DNA from: Proales similis
Taxonomy: Eukaryota > Rotifera > Eurotatoria > Ploima > Proalidae
Length of the DNA: 64,000 nucleotides
Reading direction: 5' to 3'
NCBI GenBank assembly: GCA_019059635.1
Contig: JAGVRJ010000014.1
Span: 372,001 to 436,000, forward strand
Part shown: positions 43,387 through 55,086 of the stretch, piece by piece
Numbering within the stretch: position 1 is the stretch's first letter
Layout of the letters: each line of letters starts with the position of its first letter
The notes under the pieces: generated by a model
Told to the model about the DNA's origin: nothing
The model's input: only the letters and a program-made list of their open reading frames with translations
The model's database searches: none
Program-made: the position numbers and the translations under genes

Positions 43387-45120
43387 CTAAGTACTGGCGT
43401 CAGGGCGATGGTCAGGCGATTTGGACACTTGGCGCAGAGAAGCGAGAAAAATTCTCGTTCTTCTGAAAACGACCACCGAGCTTTGGAATAGAATTGCGAT
43501 GAAGAGACAAATGGCGTGGACGATGAATATCGATCGTATGCTGTTTAGAGTGCTCGCCTTTGGCTGGACTCGACTGATTCTCTTTGAAGACGGGCGTCGA
43601 AGGTAGTTGCGCATGAACAGCGAGACCACTCCGTTTTCCTGCAGTCTGGTGAGTCTAAGCGAGCACGAGTTGAGAAAACCCATTCGGTCTGTCAGGGTTG
43701 GACTTACGTGCTGCTAATGTTCTCGCCCAGGGGCCAGTCTTTCCTGAACGCGAACGAGATGCTGGCCTGCGCCCATTTGTCCACACAGCTCATGTTCACC
43801 AGGCCCTCTGAGGCCATCAGGCCCATGCCCACCGAAGAGTCGACCATTCCAAAGCACTCTCCTGTCTTGGCTCTCTCAAATATGTCCGACGCCAGACTCA
43901 GGTAGCTCATGCGCTCGGGATGCGAGTTTATGTAGTTGTAGATCTTTCTCAGGTTCTGATTGTTTGTCATCTAAATCGACGCTGATTAGCCATTTGACTT
44001 GTTGGCTGTTTGAGAAGAAGACAGGAAGAAGAGAAGAAGAGGGCAAGCCGAAGACTGGCCGACAGAGGCAGGCAGCGAGAGAGAAACAAAGGGACAGAGT
44101 CAGTAACCTTGAAAAAGTCGATTTGGTATCCGCCCGCTTGCAGACACAAGTTGTAATCGTCCATCGATGCGAGCGCTTCGACTGACTTGATGCCCGGCTG
44201 GACTTTGACCACAAGCATGAGCGAGACGAGTACTGAGGTGTAGAGGCTGTTGATGACTATTGCGAACAGCCACCAAGAGAGCAGCTGAACTCGACTTGAT
44301 CTCAACGAATCGAGCTGAGTCAAGTTGACGCCTTTAAGCGATCGGACGTTTTTACAGATTGCACAAATTGCACGGTCGACGGTCTGACCTTCAAGCAAAA
44401 ACTTGCCAAAAGCGTAGCTCAGAAAGTCGCTCCAGCTCTTTTCTTCGAGTTGCTGTGGCTGCGTGTCGGATCGTGCGAAGCGATTGGCCACGTACAGAAG
44501 CGAAGCGTTCAAAATCAACAACGAGCCGATCAGGAGCCAAATGTGTATCTTAAACGGACTGAGGAAGGCGAGCAGGTCGCTCTCGCCTCCGTTTGAACTC
44601 GACGTGATTGTCAGCAGGCAGGTGCCGTCCTCGTAGATCGGCGTGGAAAACTCGACCACTTTGGCTCGTTTCTGTTCAGGCTGGAATAAGAGAAATTTGA
44701 TTTTCGATCGCTCTAAACAACTTACGTCCGTGACCGAGACGGGCGCAATTAGAATGTCGGCGCTCTAGAAATCGGACAGAGCAAGAGTGTAGCTTGCCAA
44801 CACGAAGAGACAAGAAACCGCTTTACGTCATTTAGAAGAGCTCCGATCATCCCGCTCCAGAGGCCGGGAGCCAGCTCGCCGCCGATTATCTCCGGGTCCG
44901 CCTTTTCCACGCAGTAGCTGTTCAACGATTAGACGAAGCCAATTGAACGCTTGGCGGTGAAAGATTACGAGAGGTTGTTCACTCGGGCGACCTCGCTCCA
45001 AATGTCGAACAAAAGACCGCTGTAGTTCAGCGTTTGCTCGTCTCTGACTTTCAGCTCGCTCAGATTCGGAATGCTCTTGGCCAGCACTCTGAGCGTCGAG
45101 TTTGACTTGCTGCATCGCAT
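43387..45120 (-). CDS. Ionotropic glutamate-receptor-like channel (IR type); 5' end uncertain
   Basis: Six exons in minus-strand order: 45120-44969, 44917-44827, 44764-44726, 44680-44108, 43970-43708 and 43645-43387 (458 aa as modelled). Ligand-binding half S1 has YSGLLFDIW, WSGMIGALL, ADILIAPVSVT and RAKVVEFSTP with Arg99, the residue that normally holds the glutamate carboxylate. M1 is at about 140-159. The M3 gate reads NSLYTSVLVSL instead of SYTANLAAF, as in divergent IRs. S2 includes FERAKTGECFGMV, and a last membrane helix lies near 407-430. There is no amino-terminal domain, as in antennal/variant IRs. The modelled start lacks a signal peptide. The frame is open upstream to an acceptor-like AAAG near 45190, so an unseen first exon probably supplies the signal peptide. 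Role: chemosensory or synaptic cation channel (inference). Confidence 0.8.
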
Positions 45121-46249
45121 ATTGCAACAACTTGAATTTTGAAGCAGTTTTGATCCACTGACGCCAGAGCGTTCAATCGGCGCCTCTTTAATCAACTATT
45201 CATGGATTACCTCAATTATTCATCTCCTTCATCATCTTCTCATTCATCTCCTTTCGATTTCTCACGTTTCACTTCAATCAGCAACTTTTCAGTGTTTGCT
45301 GCAGTGGCACGGACGCGCGTGCTTTCCTCTCATTTGGTGCCTGAGCCCAACCTTGAAGGTGACTTTTAATTTTGAGGGCTGAAGTACCTCTAGTTTATTG
45401 AACGAGTCCAAGTTCAGGTTCTCTTTAGGCCAAAAGCGACGCTAGTATTTATACTAGAGCCAAAGGCGGCTCAAGGGTTATTGACAAAGGCCATCAACTA
45501 GTTAACTGAGACCAAAACTAATGCGAGTACACGGAACCAAGTCTAATAAAGCCTCGACTCAAAATTTGTCAAACCCTAAAACATCCACCGGTGGCGGTCT
45601 CTGCTTCGCTATTCTAGTTCACGGTATCAGATAATTCCGATTTTTGCGCTTATCAGCATGGACTCTGTCGTACTGGGTTGAGAGCTGCGAATTCGCTCGT
45701 TTGGATCGAACGTCGATAAGATTAGTGGCAAACAGGTGGAAGAGAAAAGAAGAGAGCGGGAGGAAATGAATCCAACAAGCGCACGAATGAAGCGGAAAAG
45801 CGCAAATAATTGGATTCATCTGCATTGGTCTCGTCTGCTTGCTAGGCCCATTGAGATGGGTGCCAATTTCTAAACTAATTTGCCAAACAAGAGCAAGCTC
45901 CTTCCCGATGGCATCCTTCTGTGGCCAGAACTTGGCCATTAATTAAACGAAATGTTGACTGCAATCCTCTTGGAAATTAGGAAACGCTAAAAAGGATAAA
46001 GTGTGCAAAATCGCCTGAGCTTGCCTCAGCCTGGCCTATTCAGCCATCAGTCAGCGTTGATTATCAATAAGCCTTGATTGCCGATCAAGTTAATCGGATT
46101 ATAGATTAAGAGGTGAAAACAAAAAGCCAAACAGATGAAGGATTACCAAAGAGGCTGCTGTCAAATCGGACCGTTGCTCTCTTGTCAAGTATAAATAGAC
46201 TGCAGGCGTCTAGAGATTGCAGTTGAAAGCCGAACAGAAGAATAGCGAA
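45121..46249. other. Divergent intergenic region between receptor and urea symporter
   Basis: The region probably holds the missing first exon of the receptor and both promoters. On the minus strand, a frame within 45619-45939 contains a hydrophobic stretch that could act as a signal peptide, but I cannot connect it with confidence. Nothing else is recognised. Confidence 0.35.
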
Positions 46250-49053
46250 ATGGAAAATTCTGAAGGATGCAGCCAAAATTTTACTCTGGTCACGACCATT
46301 GAAAAGCAGTCGAAATTGACCGCTAATTTGACGTTCATAATCTACACGCTGTTCACAGTCGCTTCGGCGTTTGTGTTTGCGATCACTCAGCGCAAAAAGT
46401 TCAAAGACAAGGTGATTGCTGCCGCTTGTCTTCTCGGCCGAGTTCAAAAATGAAATGTCCGATGTTTCAAGGCCACACTGACGACCACGTTCAACGCGGG
46501 CGGCTCGATGTCCATATCCATGCTGGCCAGCACAATAGTCAGCCAGTGGGTGTGGGCCGCTTCGCTGCTTCAGTCGACTACGGTCGGCACTCGAGTGAGT
46601 CTCGCTTTGTTGTGATTCGTTCAATCATATCGCCGTTCAATCGTTTCGCTCGCAGTTCGGTCTCAGCGGCTCCTACTGGTACGCGTCCGGAGCGTGCATT
46701 CAAATTTTGCTCTTCTCAATCGTGTGCATGGAAACGCGAATCAAGGCGCCTGGTGCGCGCACTTTTCTCCAAATCATTCAGGCCAGATTCGACCGCAAGA
46801 CGCACATTCTCTACACGACGTTCGCACTGATCACCAACGCCATAGTCACCGGTTGGCCTCGTTTGTTTGCCCTCGTCTCACTCACAGACGACTAAAGCGA
46901 GCCATTTGCTAGCCATGCTGCTCGTCGGTGGGATCGCTTCTCTCTCCTACTCGTTTGACGACGTCTCGCCAGAGTACGCCATTCTGCTCTTCATCCTGGC
47001 CATGTCCATTTACGTGTTCATCGGCGGCCTCGGGTACTCACCAAATCCCCCGTCCTGTGCCCTTCTATTTGAACTCATCCGATTGTTGCAGAGGCCTCTT
47101 CTACGTCTCCTACTTTAGCACACTGGTCATTCTGGGCGTGATGATCGTCATGTTTGTGCGCATATTCTACTCTCAGCCGCACAGTCAGACAGACGTCGGC
47201 CAAATAAACTCAATATTCTGGCGCTACGATTGTGTGCGAAACGCTAACAACTTTGAGAGCTCGTACAAAACGTTCATCTCGCTGGACGGCTTGATGTTCG
47301 GCATCATCAACATCATCGGCAATTTCGGCACCGTTTTCGTCGACCAGGTAAGCAGACGTCACTTGAGCTGCGCAATCAGATTGCTTCAGTCGGTCTGTTT
47401 CAGTCCTACTGGCAGCTGAACTCGACCACCTCGCCCAAAAAGAGCTCGATCGCATTCATCATCGCCGGCTCCATTTGGTTCTTTGTCCCGTTCTGCTTTG
47501 GCAGTACCATGTCAATCGGCTACACTTACCTGAACTCATTTGCAAACGGCCAACAAATCCTGACCGAGGACCAGATCAGCTCAGGTAGGGCTCGAGCCGA
47601 ACTTGATGAGCCGCTCGCAAGACTCTGCTTTAGGCTTGGTGGTGCCCACCGTGGCCGGCCTCACTCTGGGCCAGGTCGGAAATTTCCTGGCCAACTTGAT
47701 CGTCATATTCGCGGTGACCACCACCGGCGGCGGTGAAATATTGGCTGTTACAAGCATAATAATAAACGACATCTACTCGGTCTACATTCAGGTGAGGAGA
47801 AGTGCTCTTACACGTCGGAGCTGATCTAAAGAAGCAACCATTCGGGTAGCCGTTCAAAGAGGGCCTCGACAAAAAGGACAGTCTCGAGTGCATCCTTTGC
47901 GGTCGACTGAGAGGCAAAGTCGGTGACAAAAAGTGCACGTGCTGCAGCGTCACCTACTGCAAGGAGTGCGATGTGGACAATTTGAAGATGAAAAGCGAGC
48001 TGATGTACACGCGTCGATGCGCAATGCACGGCGCCTACCGCAACTACGAGGACTTTTTGAACATAAAAAAGACCTACACAATGATCATCGTGAGTGTGAT
48101 CATGTTGATCATCGCCCTGGTCCTGTACAACATCAATCTGAGCCTCAACTGGCTCTATCTCTTCATGGGCATCCTAGTCGGTCCAGGTGAGTTGCTGTCA
48201 GCAGTCGGAGAGAGCCAGACTTGATTTAACCAATCCACTCGCACTTGAAGCGGTCATCCCCATCACGCTGAGCCTGTTCTGGGCTCGCATTAACAGCTTT
48301 TCGATGTTCATCAGCTTGCTGCTTGGCGCTCTACTCGGAGTGCTCAGCTGGATATTGACCACGGTGTTCTACTACGGTGGCTTCGACCTTGAGAAAAGCG
48401 GTGAGAGCTCCGGGACACCAGTCGATCGTACTCGAGACGACTAAATTACTCGAATTTGACTCGAATTAGGCGAACTGGTGAGCATGCTGGTCGGCAATGT
48501 GGTGTCCATCGGAGGCGGTGGCATAATCTGTGTTGTATTGACACTGTTTACTGCGCCAACGCTGAACGTGGACCAGATTCGCGAGGTCTGGGAGCGCACT
48601 AGAGACATTGACTCTCCTCTCCTGCCCTGGACGGAGATTTATGCGCGGTAAACTCACTCTTCTTCGGCCAAAGCCGCAATTTCATTTCATTTGAACGGAG
48701 CAAAATGTAGAGAGATCAACATAGAAAAAGCGCACGAGCTCACACAGAGGCCGTCGCTTCTCGAAGTGGAAAGTGAACTCAAAACGGTCAAGCAAGTGTC
48801 GTGGGTTCTTTCGATCGGTCTAACACTGTTTTTCATTGTTCTGTGGCCCCTGATGATGGTGATTGCCGGCGACTACGACCTTGGCACGTTCACATTCTGG
48901 ATCCTCATCGGACAGATATTCACCGTCATTTCGTTTCTCTACTCGCTGGTCGGACCCATAGCAGAGAGCTTGGTCAACCGATGGGTCAAGATCAAAAGCA
49001 TTCGCATTCTGCGCATAGCCAATCAAAATGACAAAGACGCCCTTGCGTTCTAG
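46250..49053 (+). CDS. DUR3-like urea/solute symporter (SSS family)
   Basis: Eleven exons: 46250-46411, 46472-46594, 46656-46851, 46898-47033, 47092-47347, 47404-47584, 47634-47791, 47850-48186, 48251-48400, 48470-48647 and 48711-49053 (739 aa). Family markers are NAGGSMSISMLASTIVSQWVWAASL-type helix residues (in exon 2), FGLSGSYWYASGA, FVDQSYWQ and TTGGGEILAVTSI, plus about 15 hydrophobic segments. DUR3 proteins of fungi, plants and several invertebrates take up urea (and polyamines in yeast) with protons or sodium. Residues 418-444 hold a Cys-rich insert with CILC, CTCC and CKEC, followed by a further Cys and His (CAMHG), which could bind zinc in a cytoplasmic loop. The gene is convergent with the DUF7164 gene, 230 bp apart. 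Confidence 0.88.
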
Positions 49054-49283
49054 ACACAGGCCAGTGCAAGTGAGCCATCTCCCTTAGATTTCCAATCTAC
49101 CCCTCCTCCAACGGGTCGAAACGAACCCGAATAGTGAGCCCATGAACTTCTTCTCAGTCTTTCCCTCGCAGTAAAGAAATTTTTCATCAAATCGTTTTAA
49201 CTCTTGAGATTCTAATACGCCCGCACCGATCCAGAGCGGATCGAATTTTATTGTTGCCGAACTGGCGCCGACCGCGCGCACTC

Positions 49284-50922
49284 TCAGGACTTGGCCTTTA
49301 TTTTTGAGTTGAGCAGGTCGGTAAACTGAGAGTCGCTCAGGCGCTTGGCTTCGAGTGCCATCTTCAGAGCGTAGAATTTGACTACGCTCGAGTCGTACTG
49401 GTACGGGTCCATTTGGTCGTATTTGCCGGCCTTGAAAGAAAACTTGGAGAACATGTCGTCGCCATGGAATACATGGATGTGCAGAACTGGGTCAATTTTG
49501 TCCTCGTAGGAAGACGGATGATCGAACTGTTGCTCCAGTTTGATGACCTCTACCTGCTTGGAGGCAATCAGGTGATTGAGGGCGATGCTCTGTCCGTAGA
49601 GAAGCAGCACCCCGTAGTGCCTGTGCGGGAGAATGGATGAGCCCCGGAATGTGAACTGAGACTGAGGGCTAGTTACCAGTAGGGCCACAGCTGGACTCCT
49701 AGTTTGCCTTGACGTTCGGGTAGCGAGAACTCCTCTTTGCTCAAATAGGCCATACCGAACAGAGTGAGATAGGAGACCAGTCGGAACTGGTCTGCGTTCG
49801 AGTACCAGGTGGAGCCCAGATTTCGCACTCCCGCGTGCAATAGATTGATGCTTTGTGCCACTCGTTTAAGCCGCTTATCGTTGAACGGATAACTAAAGCC
49901 GCCCCTTCCGACCTACATGGAGAACATTCGAATTGATGATTAGCGTTCGGTGGTGCCTAAGTTGAGCTCACGTAAAAGTCCGAGCAGTTGTTGGGAAGCC
50001 ATTTGCCGAAGAGTGGCGTCAGGAACACGTCCATGTCCGAGCGAACGAGGAAGCTGTAACCGGCACTTTTGAAGTAATCATATCCCTCGAAGGCGATCAA
50101 GATCGAGTCCAGATAGCCGTAGTGGCCAATACTGTTGCGCAAAAACGAATAAAACACGCCCAGATTCGAATCGGTCGAGTCGAACACGTCTACTTCGTTG
50201 AGGAGTATGTGGAGAAGAGTGGCCTCGTCGTAACGGTTCTCCGCCCACGGATGCACTGAGCGCCTCTTCAACGGCACGTGGTTGAGCAATGTGCACATCG
50301 GCCTGTCCTCGGCCGAGCGCCGCCTGTTCTTGTCCGTGCAGTTGTGCGATAGGAAAAACTGCTTCGTTCTCTCGTCCATCATCTCTTGATCGGCAAAGAC
50401 GACTATATCTGTGCGCCACTTGGCCGCCTCCGAGGACATCATTTCTATCCAGCTTCGCAGTAGCCATCTAAACTCGTATCTGAACGAGGCCCAATTCTCA
50501 ACCGGAAAGTAGACAATGACAGCACGAACCGCCCGAAGGCCATGAAGACTTTGCGGCACCGGTCGACTGTAATCAATGTTGACGAGCTGAACTTGATCGT
50601 ACTGAAGAGCACACGAACGGTTTAGACCGGACTGCATGAAGTTGACGGCCACTTGCGGCTGTTTGAAGACAGCCTCGCCATCATAGAGCAAACGAGTCCG
50701 GCCTGCCGAGCTGCTGCTTATCAGAACTCCGATGACGTTTTTGTGATAATCCGTAAAGAAGCTAAAGCTTGATATGAATATCAAGGTCGATATGAGAACC
50801 AAGTAGAATATTCTTCTCATTGTCGAGCATTCATTTTGGCAATGGTCCTTTTCCTCGTCGCTTCCGGCTTTTCCTTCTAAATTAGCACAGCCAAGGTCTG
50901 TTTGCTCTTTGGAATTGTGCAA
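49284..50922 (-). CDS. DUF7164 type II membrane protein, glycosyltransferase-like
   Basis: Three exons in minus-strand order: 50922-49972, 49912-49677 and 49620-49284 (507 aa). A short cytosolic N-terminus precedes one membrane anchor (RIFYLVLISTLIFISSFSFF), typical of a Golgi type II protein. The lumenal part has signatures I associate with the DUF7164 group of nematodes, molluscs and others: RAVIVYFPVENW, WRTDIVVFAD, MCTLLNHVPL, DSILIAFEGYDYFKSAGY, LVRSDMDVFLTPLF, NLGSTWYSNADQFRLV, LWPYWHYGVLLLYGQ and HIHVFHGDD. The DMDVF acidic motif looks like the DXD metal/nucleotide-sugar site of glycosyltransferases. No enzymatic activity is established for the group as far as I know; substrate unknown. 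Confidence 0.82.
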
Positions 50923-53881
50923 ACGAGATTAAAAATAGCAAATAATCGATTTGATCGATTTGCTCATCGAGTCGCAATCAAAACAGCAAAACAAAGCAGC
51001 TTTTGAATGAACTGGCGAAGGCATAGGCGAGCTTCAAGAGTGTCTGCTGGCCTTTTTCTAGGCGCGGTCTGCTCCACAAGCCGCCAGCCACTCGGCCTTT
51101 CGCGATACAAACGAAAATATAGAACGAGTTGGCAGGCGCGCATAATAGGCCTTATTCGCTTCCAAAATAATATCCTGCCAACGTCGAATTATCTGCTTCT
51201 GAATCCGATCACCTATTTATGAAGCCGGGGAGTGTGAAGTAGACGCTGATGCGGCTCCGTGGTTATTAATAAACATGCAGAATATCAGCCTGTTTTCACC
51301 ACCAGCCAGAGAGAGAGAGAGAGGCCGACATAGAGAGAAAGAGAGGCAGAGAGAGAGAGAGAAAAGCAACAAAAACGAAAGGCACAGACCTGCTGCCGAG
51401 TCGTCTATTATCGACGGCATGTGATTACCCACTCGAGCGGTCGATATCGTTGCGCTCGGCTAATAAAGCAAAGTGAAGCTACAATAAAGCAATTGGACAA
51501 ATTGCCGCCGGTCTGCTTTTCATCCGTGCCTGCCTTCCTGCCTTTTTCTTTTCTCATTTTACAACTTGCACGCAATAATCGAGCGGCTGAGTATCAAATA
51601 TGATGCTGCCGCTGTCATTGAGCTAAGTGATCTCAAGTGCCCCAAACGCTTTCTGCAACACTGCCGATTGTAGCCTGACGCCAGATAGGACTGACAAAAT
51701 GAATGCGACGAGTGAAATAATTGAAGAGAATCCAAGTGCAGATGGGGCCTAAGGTGCGCGGGCCGAAAGCAAACAAGCCGAGCTCGAGTATCGAAGCCTA
51801 AATAGAGTTGCTCGTTTGCTCAGCGGCGGCTCAGGTCGGCTTGGCCCGATACATTTAATAAGGCAGCGCCGGTGAGCCAGCTAACATGTTGAAAAGACCC
51901 ATCGAGCTCATGAATTAATTAAACGACCAACTGGATTAGAAATCGTTCATTCGTTCATCTAAATCACTTGATCAACTCTAAACACCCGCTGCGTGTACTA
52001 ATCCGCCCATTTCGCCTCTTTGCCTTTCATTTACCTGCCCCTCTCTCTCTCTCTCCTTTTCTCTGTCTCTCTCACTACACTCGTCCCTTTGGTTTTGGTC
52101 TGAATCGAGCCAAGCCAAGTCTTATAACTTGCGATTAAACGGCGATTGAATCGATTCCCCTTGTCTCTCTATGGCTCGCTTGCTTCAAAAGAAGCCGACC
52201 TGTTTCCTCTTGGCTAAACGGTGGCCAAATCAATTGTCTGCTTGACTACTCGACGATCGCAAGTCTGCTGCCCGAAAGATATTGTTTGCATACAACAGTG
52301 AAACTTGTCAATATAACCACAACGACAACATCAACAAAGAGCCCAGCTGCTTTCGAGCAGGCCATTCTTTGCTCACGCATTGTCTGGACGTTGTCAATCC
52401 TCGCGCGTCGATCGACCAAGTCTAGATCGCCCGGCATTGTCAAATGCGTTTCCGTTTACTCAAACAATTTTCCCTCAGCTCTTCTAATCTCTCATTCGCT
52501 CCCGTTGGCCGCTTTGCTCTCTTTCCCTCTCTTCCCAGTCGCGCACTTTTATTATTCGGAGCATCTTCGTTTCTTCTGATCGTTGGCCGTAACAATTCTC
52601 GAAATCCCTATTCGCACACGCTGACATTTTTATCGCGACGTGCGAGCGAGCATAATGGTGGCAAAAGATTAAGAGAAGAAGGGGCCGAAAAGAGGGAGCG
52701 GGCTTTTCCACTTGATGCGACTGAATGGACTACGGCTTCATCGTCAGATTATCTTCATCGCTCCTATTTAGTCGTGAGCTAAACTCGGCTTCAGCATCGG
52801 CTTTAGCTCTGAATGATGAATTTCGCAAATTGACTTGTGTCTCTGCTTCAGCCTAGTCCCAACACCTGACAACGGTGAATTGGCGTCTGCGCGCTCTTTA
52901 TTGCCTTCGACAAGTCTACGACGCCTGTTTTTCGTTCAAAAGTCCTATGTCGCATTCAAACAGCATGTGAATCAGGTAATTTAAATACGAAACACGTCCA
53001 GGTAAATATTTGCCCGCAGCGAAGAAATAAAATTGAAATTGCTCAATTACACATGAAACGGGAGCGATAAATCGACAGAAAAAGAGGCGAATCTGCCAAG
53101 CGAGCGCCTCAGACAGGCAATCGGAGATAAAATTTCAAATTCAATGAGTCAACGTTTGCTTTCGCGTCATTATTTTCTCTGCCAGTTTCATAATTATTCA
53201 GCTCTTGTCGGCTTGAATTCATTCTTTTCATTTGGAACGCTTTCTTCTTTTCAACTGATGGATCAATTTAACTGAGCGAGTCTATTAAGACGAGAGTCTA
53301 TTTGGCAGCGTTCAACCGCCGCCGCCGATATCAGACTTCAAGGTGGGCCGCCATTTACGGCTTCAAATGGGTCCCAGTCGGTGCATATGATGATGCGCTA
53401 GACGATCGATAATTCATATCTCGACGCCCAGAGATCGATTTGCTTTGGCCGTTTGTGATTTAACTGCAAATTTAATGAGCGTTCAACTAAAGCCAAACGA
53501 GCGGCTTAGAGATGGCCCTAGACGCACTTGACTTCTCATCTCGAAGCAGCAATAGACGCCTCTGAAGAATGAGGGTCTGATTGACGCTCGCTTCGGTATA
53601 CACTCGTTTTCGGGCGCGTCCAATAAATCAAATGTTACTCGGCTTGTTGTTTGCAACAAGCTAATTCGATCCAGAGCGCATAATCCTGCATCATCTCATT
53701 GCTGCTCTGCTTTGCAATCATCGTCAGCGCTTCATCAAAATGCATCAGAATGTGTGTGGCGATCGAGCAGAGACATGCAATGGGGTCTCGTCTAAAGCAC
53801 GCCCCGTCCGTCTAACTCACTTGACCTGCTCGTTTAGACCATTAAAGGCAAAAGCAAGCGAATTAGCAAGCCAAAGAGAAC
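50923..53881. other. 3.0 kb gene-poor stretch
   Basis: No recognisable gene on either strand. GA tracts lie at about 51308-51323 and 51347-51362, and a CT stretch at about 52038-52072. It probably contains the promoter of the DUF7164 gene and that of the EF-hand gene. No tRNA-like box pair was noticed. Confidence 0.45.
51308..51362. repeat. Interrupted GA dinucleotide repeat
   Basis: Two GA tracts in the gene-poor stretch. Confidence 0.85.
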
Positions 53882-54326
53882 ATGTCGGGCAAACGAGATT
53901 TGGTTCAGGAGGCAGCAGTGCGAGCCAAGAGTCTTCAGCTTGAAGAGATCAACCGTAAGTGTCCTGTTGTTTGTCTCGAGCACAATCGCGCTTGCTCCGG
54001 ATTCCAGTTTTGTGCATATGTCAATCGAATTGTGCAACTTAATTAGGAATCAAAGCCGCCTGGGATAAATTTGACTTGAACGGCGACGGAACTGTCTCCA
54101 TCAATGAAGTCGACCAGTTCTTGGCCAATCTGAACATAAACATACCCGAGCAGGAGCGCGATCGGATCAGAAACGAGCTAGACAGGTGAGCATCGTTCAT
54201 TTGTGCTGTATAGCTCATGATTGGCATTCTCACGCTCACTGTAGGAACGGCAACGGATACATTGAATTCGTCGAGTTCGTAATCAATTACGAAAAGGGCC
54301 TGTTTAATGATCTTGGCGGAAACTAG
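53882..54326 (+). CDS. Small two-EF-hand calcium-binding protein
   Basis: Three exons: 53882-53954, 54047-54185 and 54245-54326 (97 aa). Both EF-hand loops are complete: DLNGDGTVSINE in the first and, across a splice, DRNGNGYIEFVE in the second, each with acidic or Asn ligands at positions 1, 3, 5 and 12. There is no signal peptide, so it is cytosolic. It has half the EF-hands of calmodulin and resembles single-lobe calcium sensors. The target is unknown. AATAAA lies near 54423. Confidence 0.85.
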
Positions 54327-54712
54327 GCGCACGTCAGTGGCAGCAAATTATAGAAATAGACGATGCATCTTAGCGGGCGGGCTTGCCTAGTTTACGAACA
54401 GTAGCTAGAACTTACAATTAGAAATAAATGCTGAATTGAATGTGACGGGCTCGCGTTTACTCAATGTCTAGATCATTCGGGTTTCAGCCGAACCTCTGGG
54501 GACCTGCTGTTTAAAAGGAAACTGATCAGCTTCTCGTTCGTTTGACGGCCTCTGCCAGCAAGCGAGCTCATTAATCTTCACGTTCATTTCCGTCCTGCCA
54601 GCCCCCGTTTGGCCACATTTAAATATATTGAATCATACCATCGGCAGCCTGCACCAGTCTTAGACAGTGGCTGTTAATATTCACCAAAAGAAGAAGCAAA
54701 TCATCTCGAATC
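54327..54712. other. Intergenic between EF-hand gene and small secreted orphan
   Basis: AATAAA near 54423 ends the upstream gene. An AT-rich TTTAAATATATT near 54618-54630 could be a TATA-type element for the next gene. Nothing else is recognised. Confidence 0.4.
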
Positions 54713-55086
54713 ATGAAGTCGCATGCAAAATTGGCCGTTTTTTTCACTCTCATGGTGTTGAGCGCAAGTTGGACAAACGCTCGCACTATTCCGCAGTACC
54801 GAGCCAGAGCGGCCAGCTCTCAAGCGCTCAGCTCGGATCCAGAGGTTTGTACTCGCACTGGTTGGTTCGCTCTTCTGCGCCTCATTCTATTCTTCAGCTT
54901 GAGCGCCAGATCAAGGAAATTCTGCTCGCCCGTCTCCTGTTCAACCTGATCGGCAGCACTGAGGCAGCAGAGAGCCGCTCCACCGATCAAGGCGTCAAAC
55001 CGGCCCAAGAGGACAAGTACGAAGGTCTGGGAGACGACGATCTGGATGTCATATTGGCCGCCAAGCGCCGCTTCTTACGCAGCTGA
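54713..55086 (+). CDS. Small secreted protein or peptide precursor, unknown
   Basis: Two exons, 54713-54844 and 54898-55086 (106 aa). A signal peptide (LAVFFTLMVLSASWTNA) is followed by a basic stretch TIPQYRARAA, an amphipathic helix-like IKEILLARLLFNLIG, an acidic segment and a C-terminal KRRFLRS with a possible dibasic cleavage site. There are no cysteines in the mature part and no Gly amidation signal. The layout resembles a neuropeptide or helical hormone precursor, but I cannot match it to a family. AATAAA lies near 55251. Confidence 0.6.

Noticed and set aside
47580-47610. GGCTCGAGCC palindrome taken as a possible regulatory site
   Set aside because: It lies inside an intron of the urea symporter and is a short GC-rich palindrome expected by chance.
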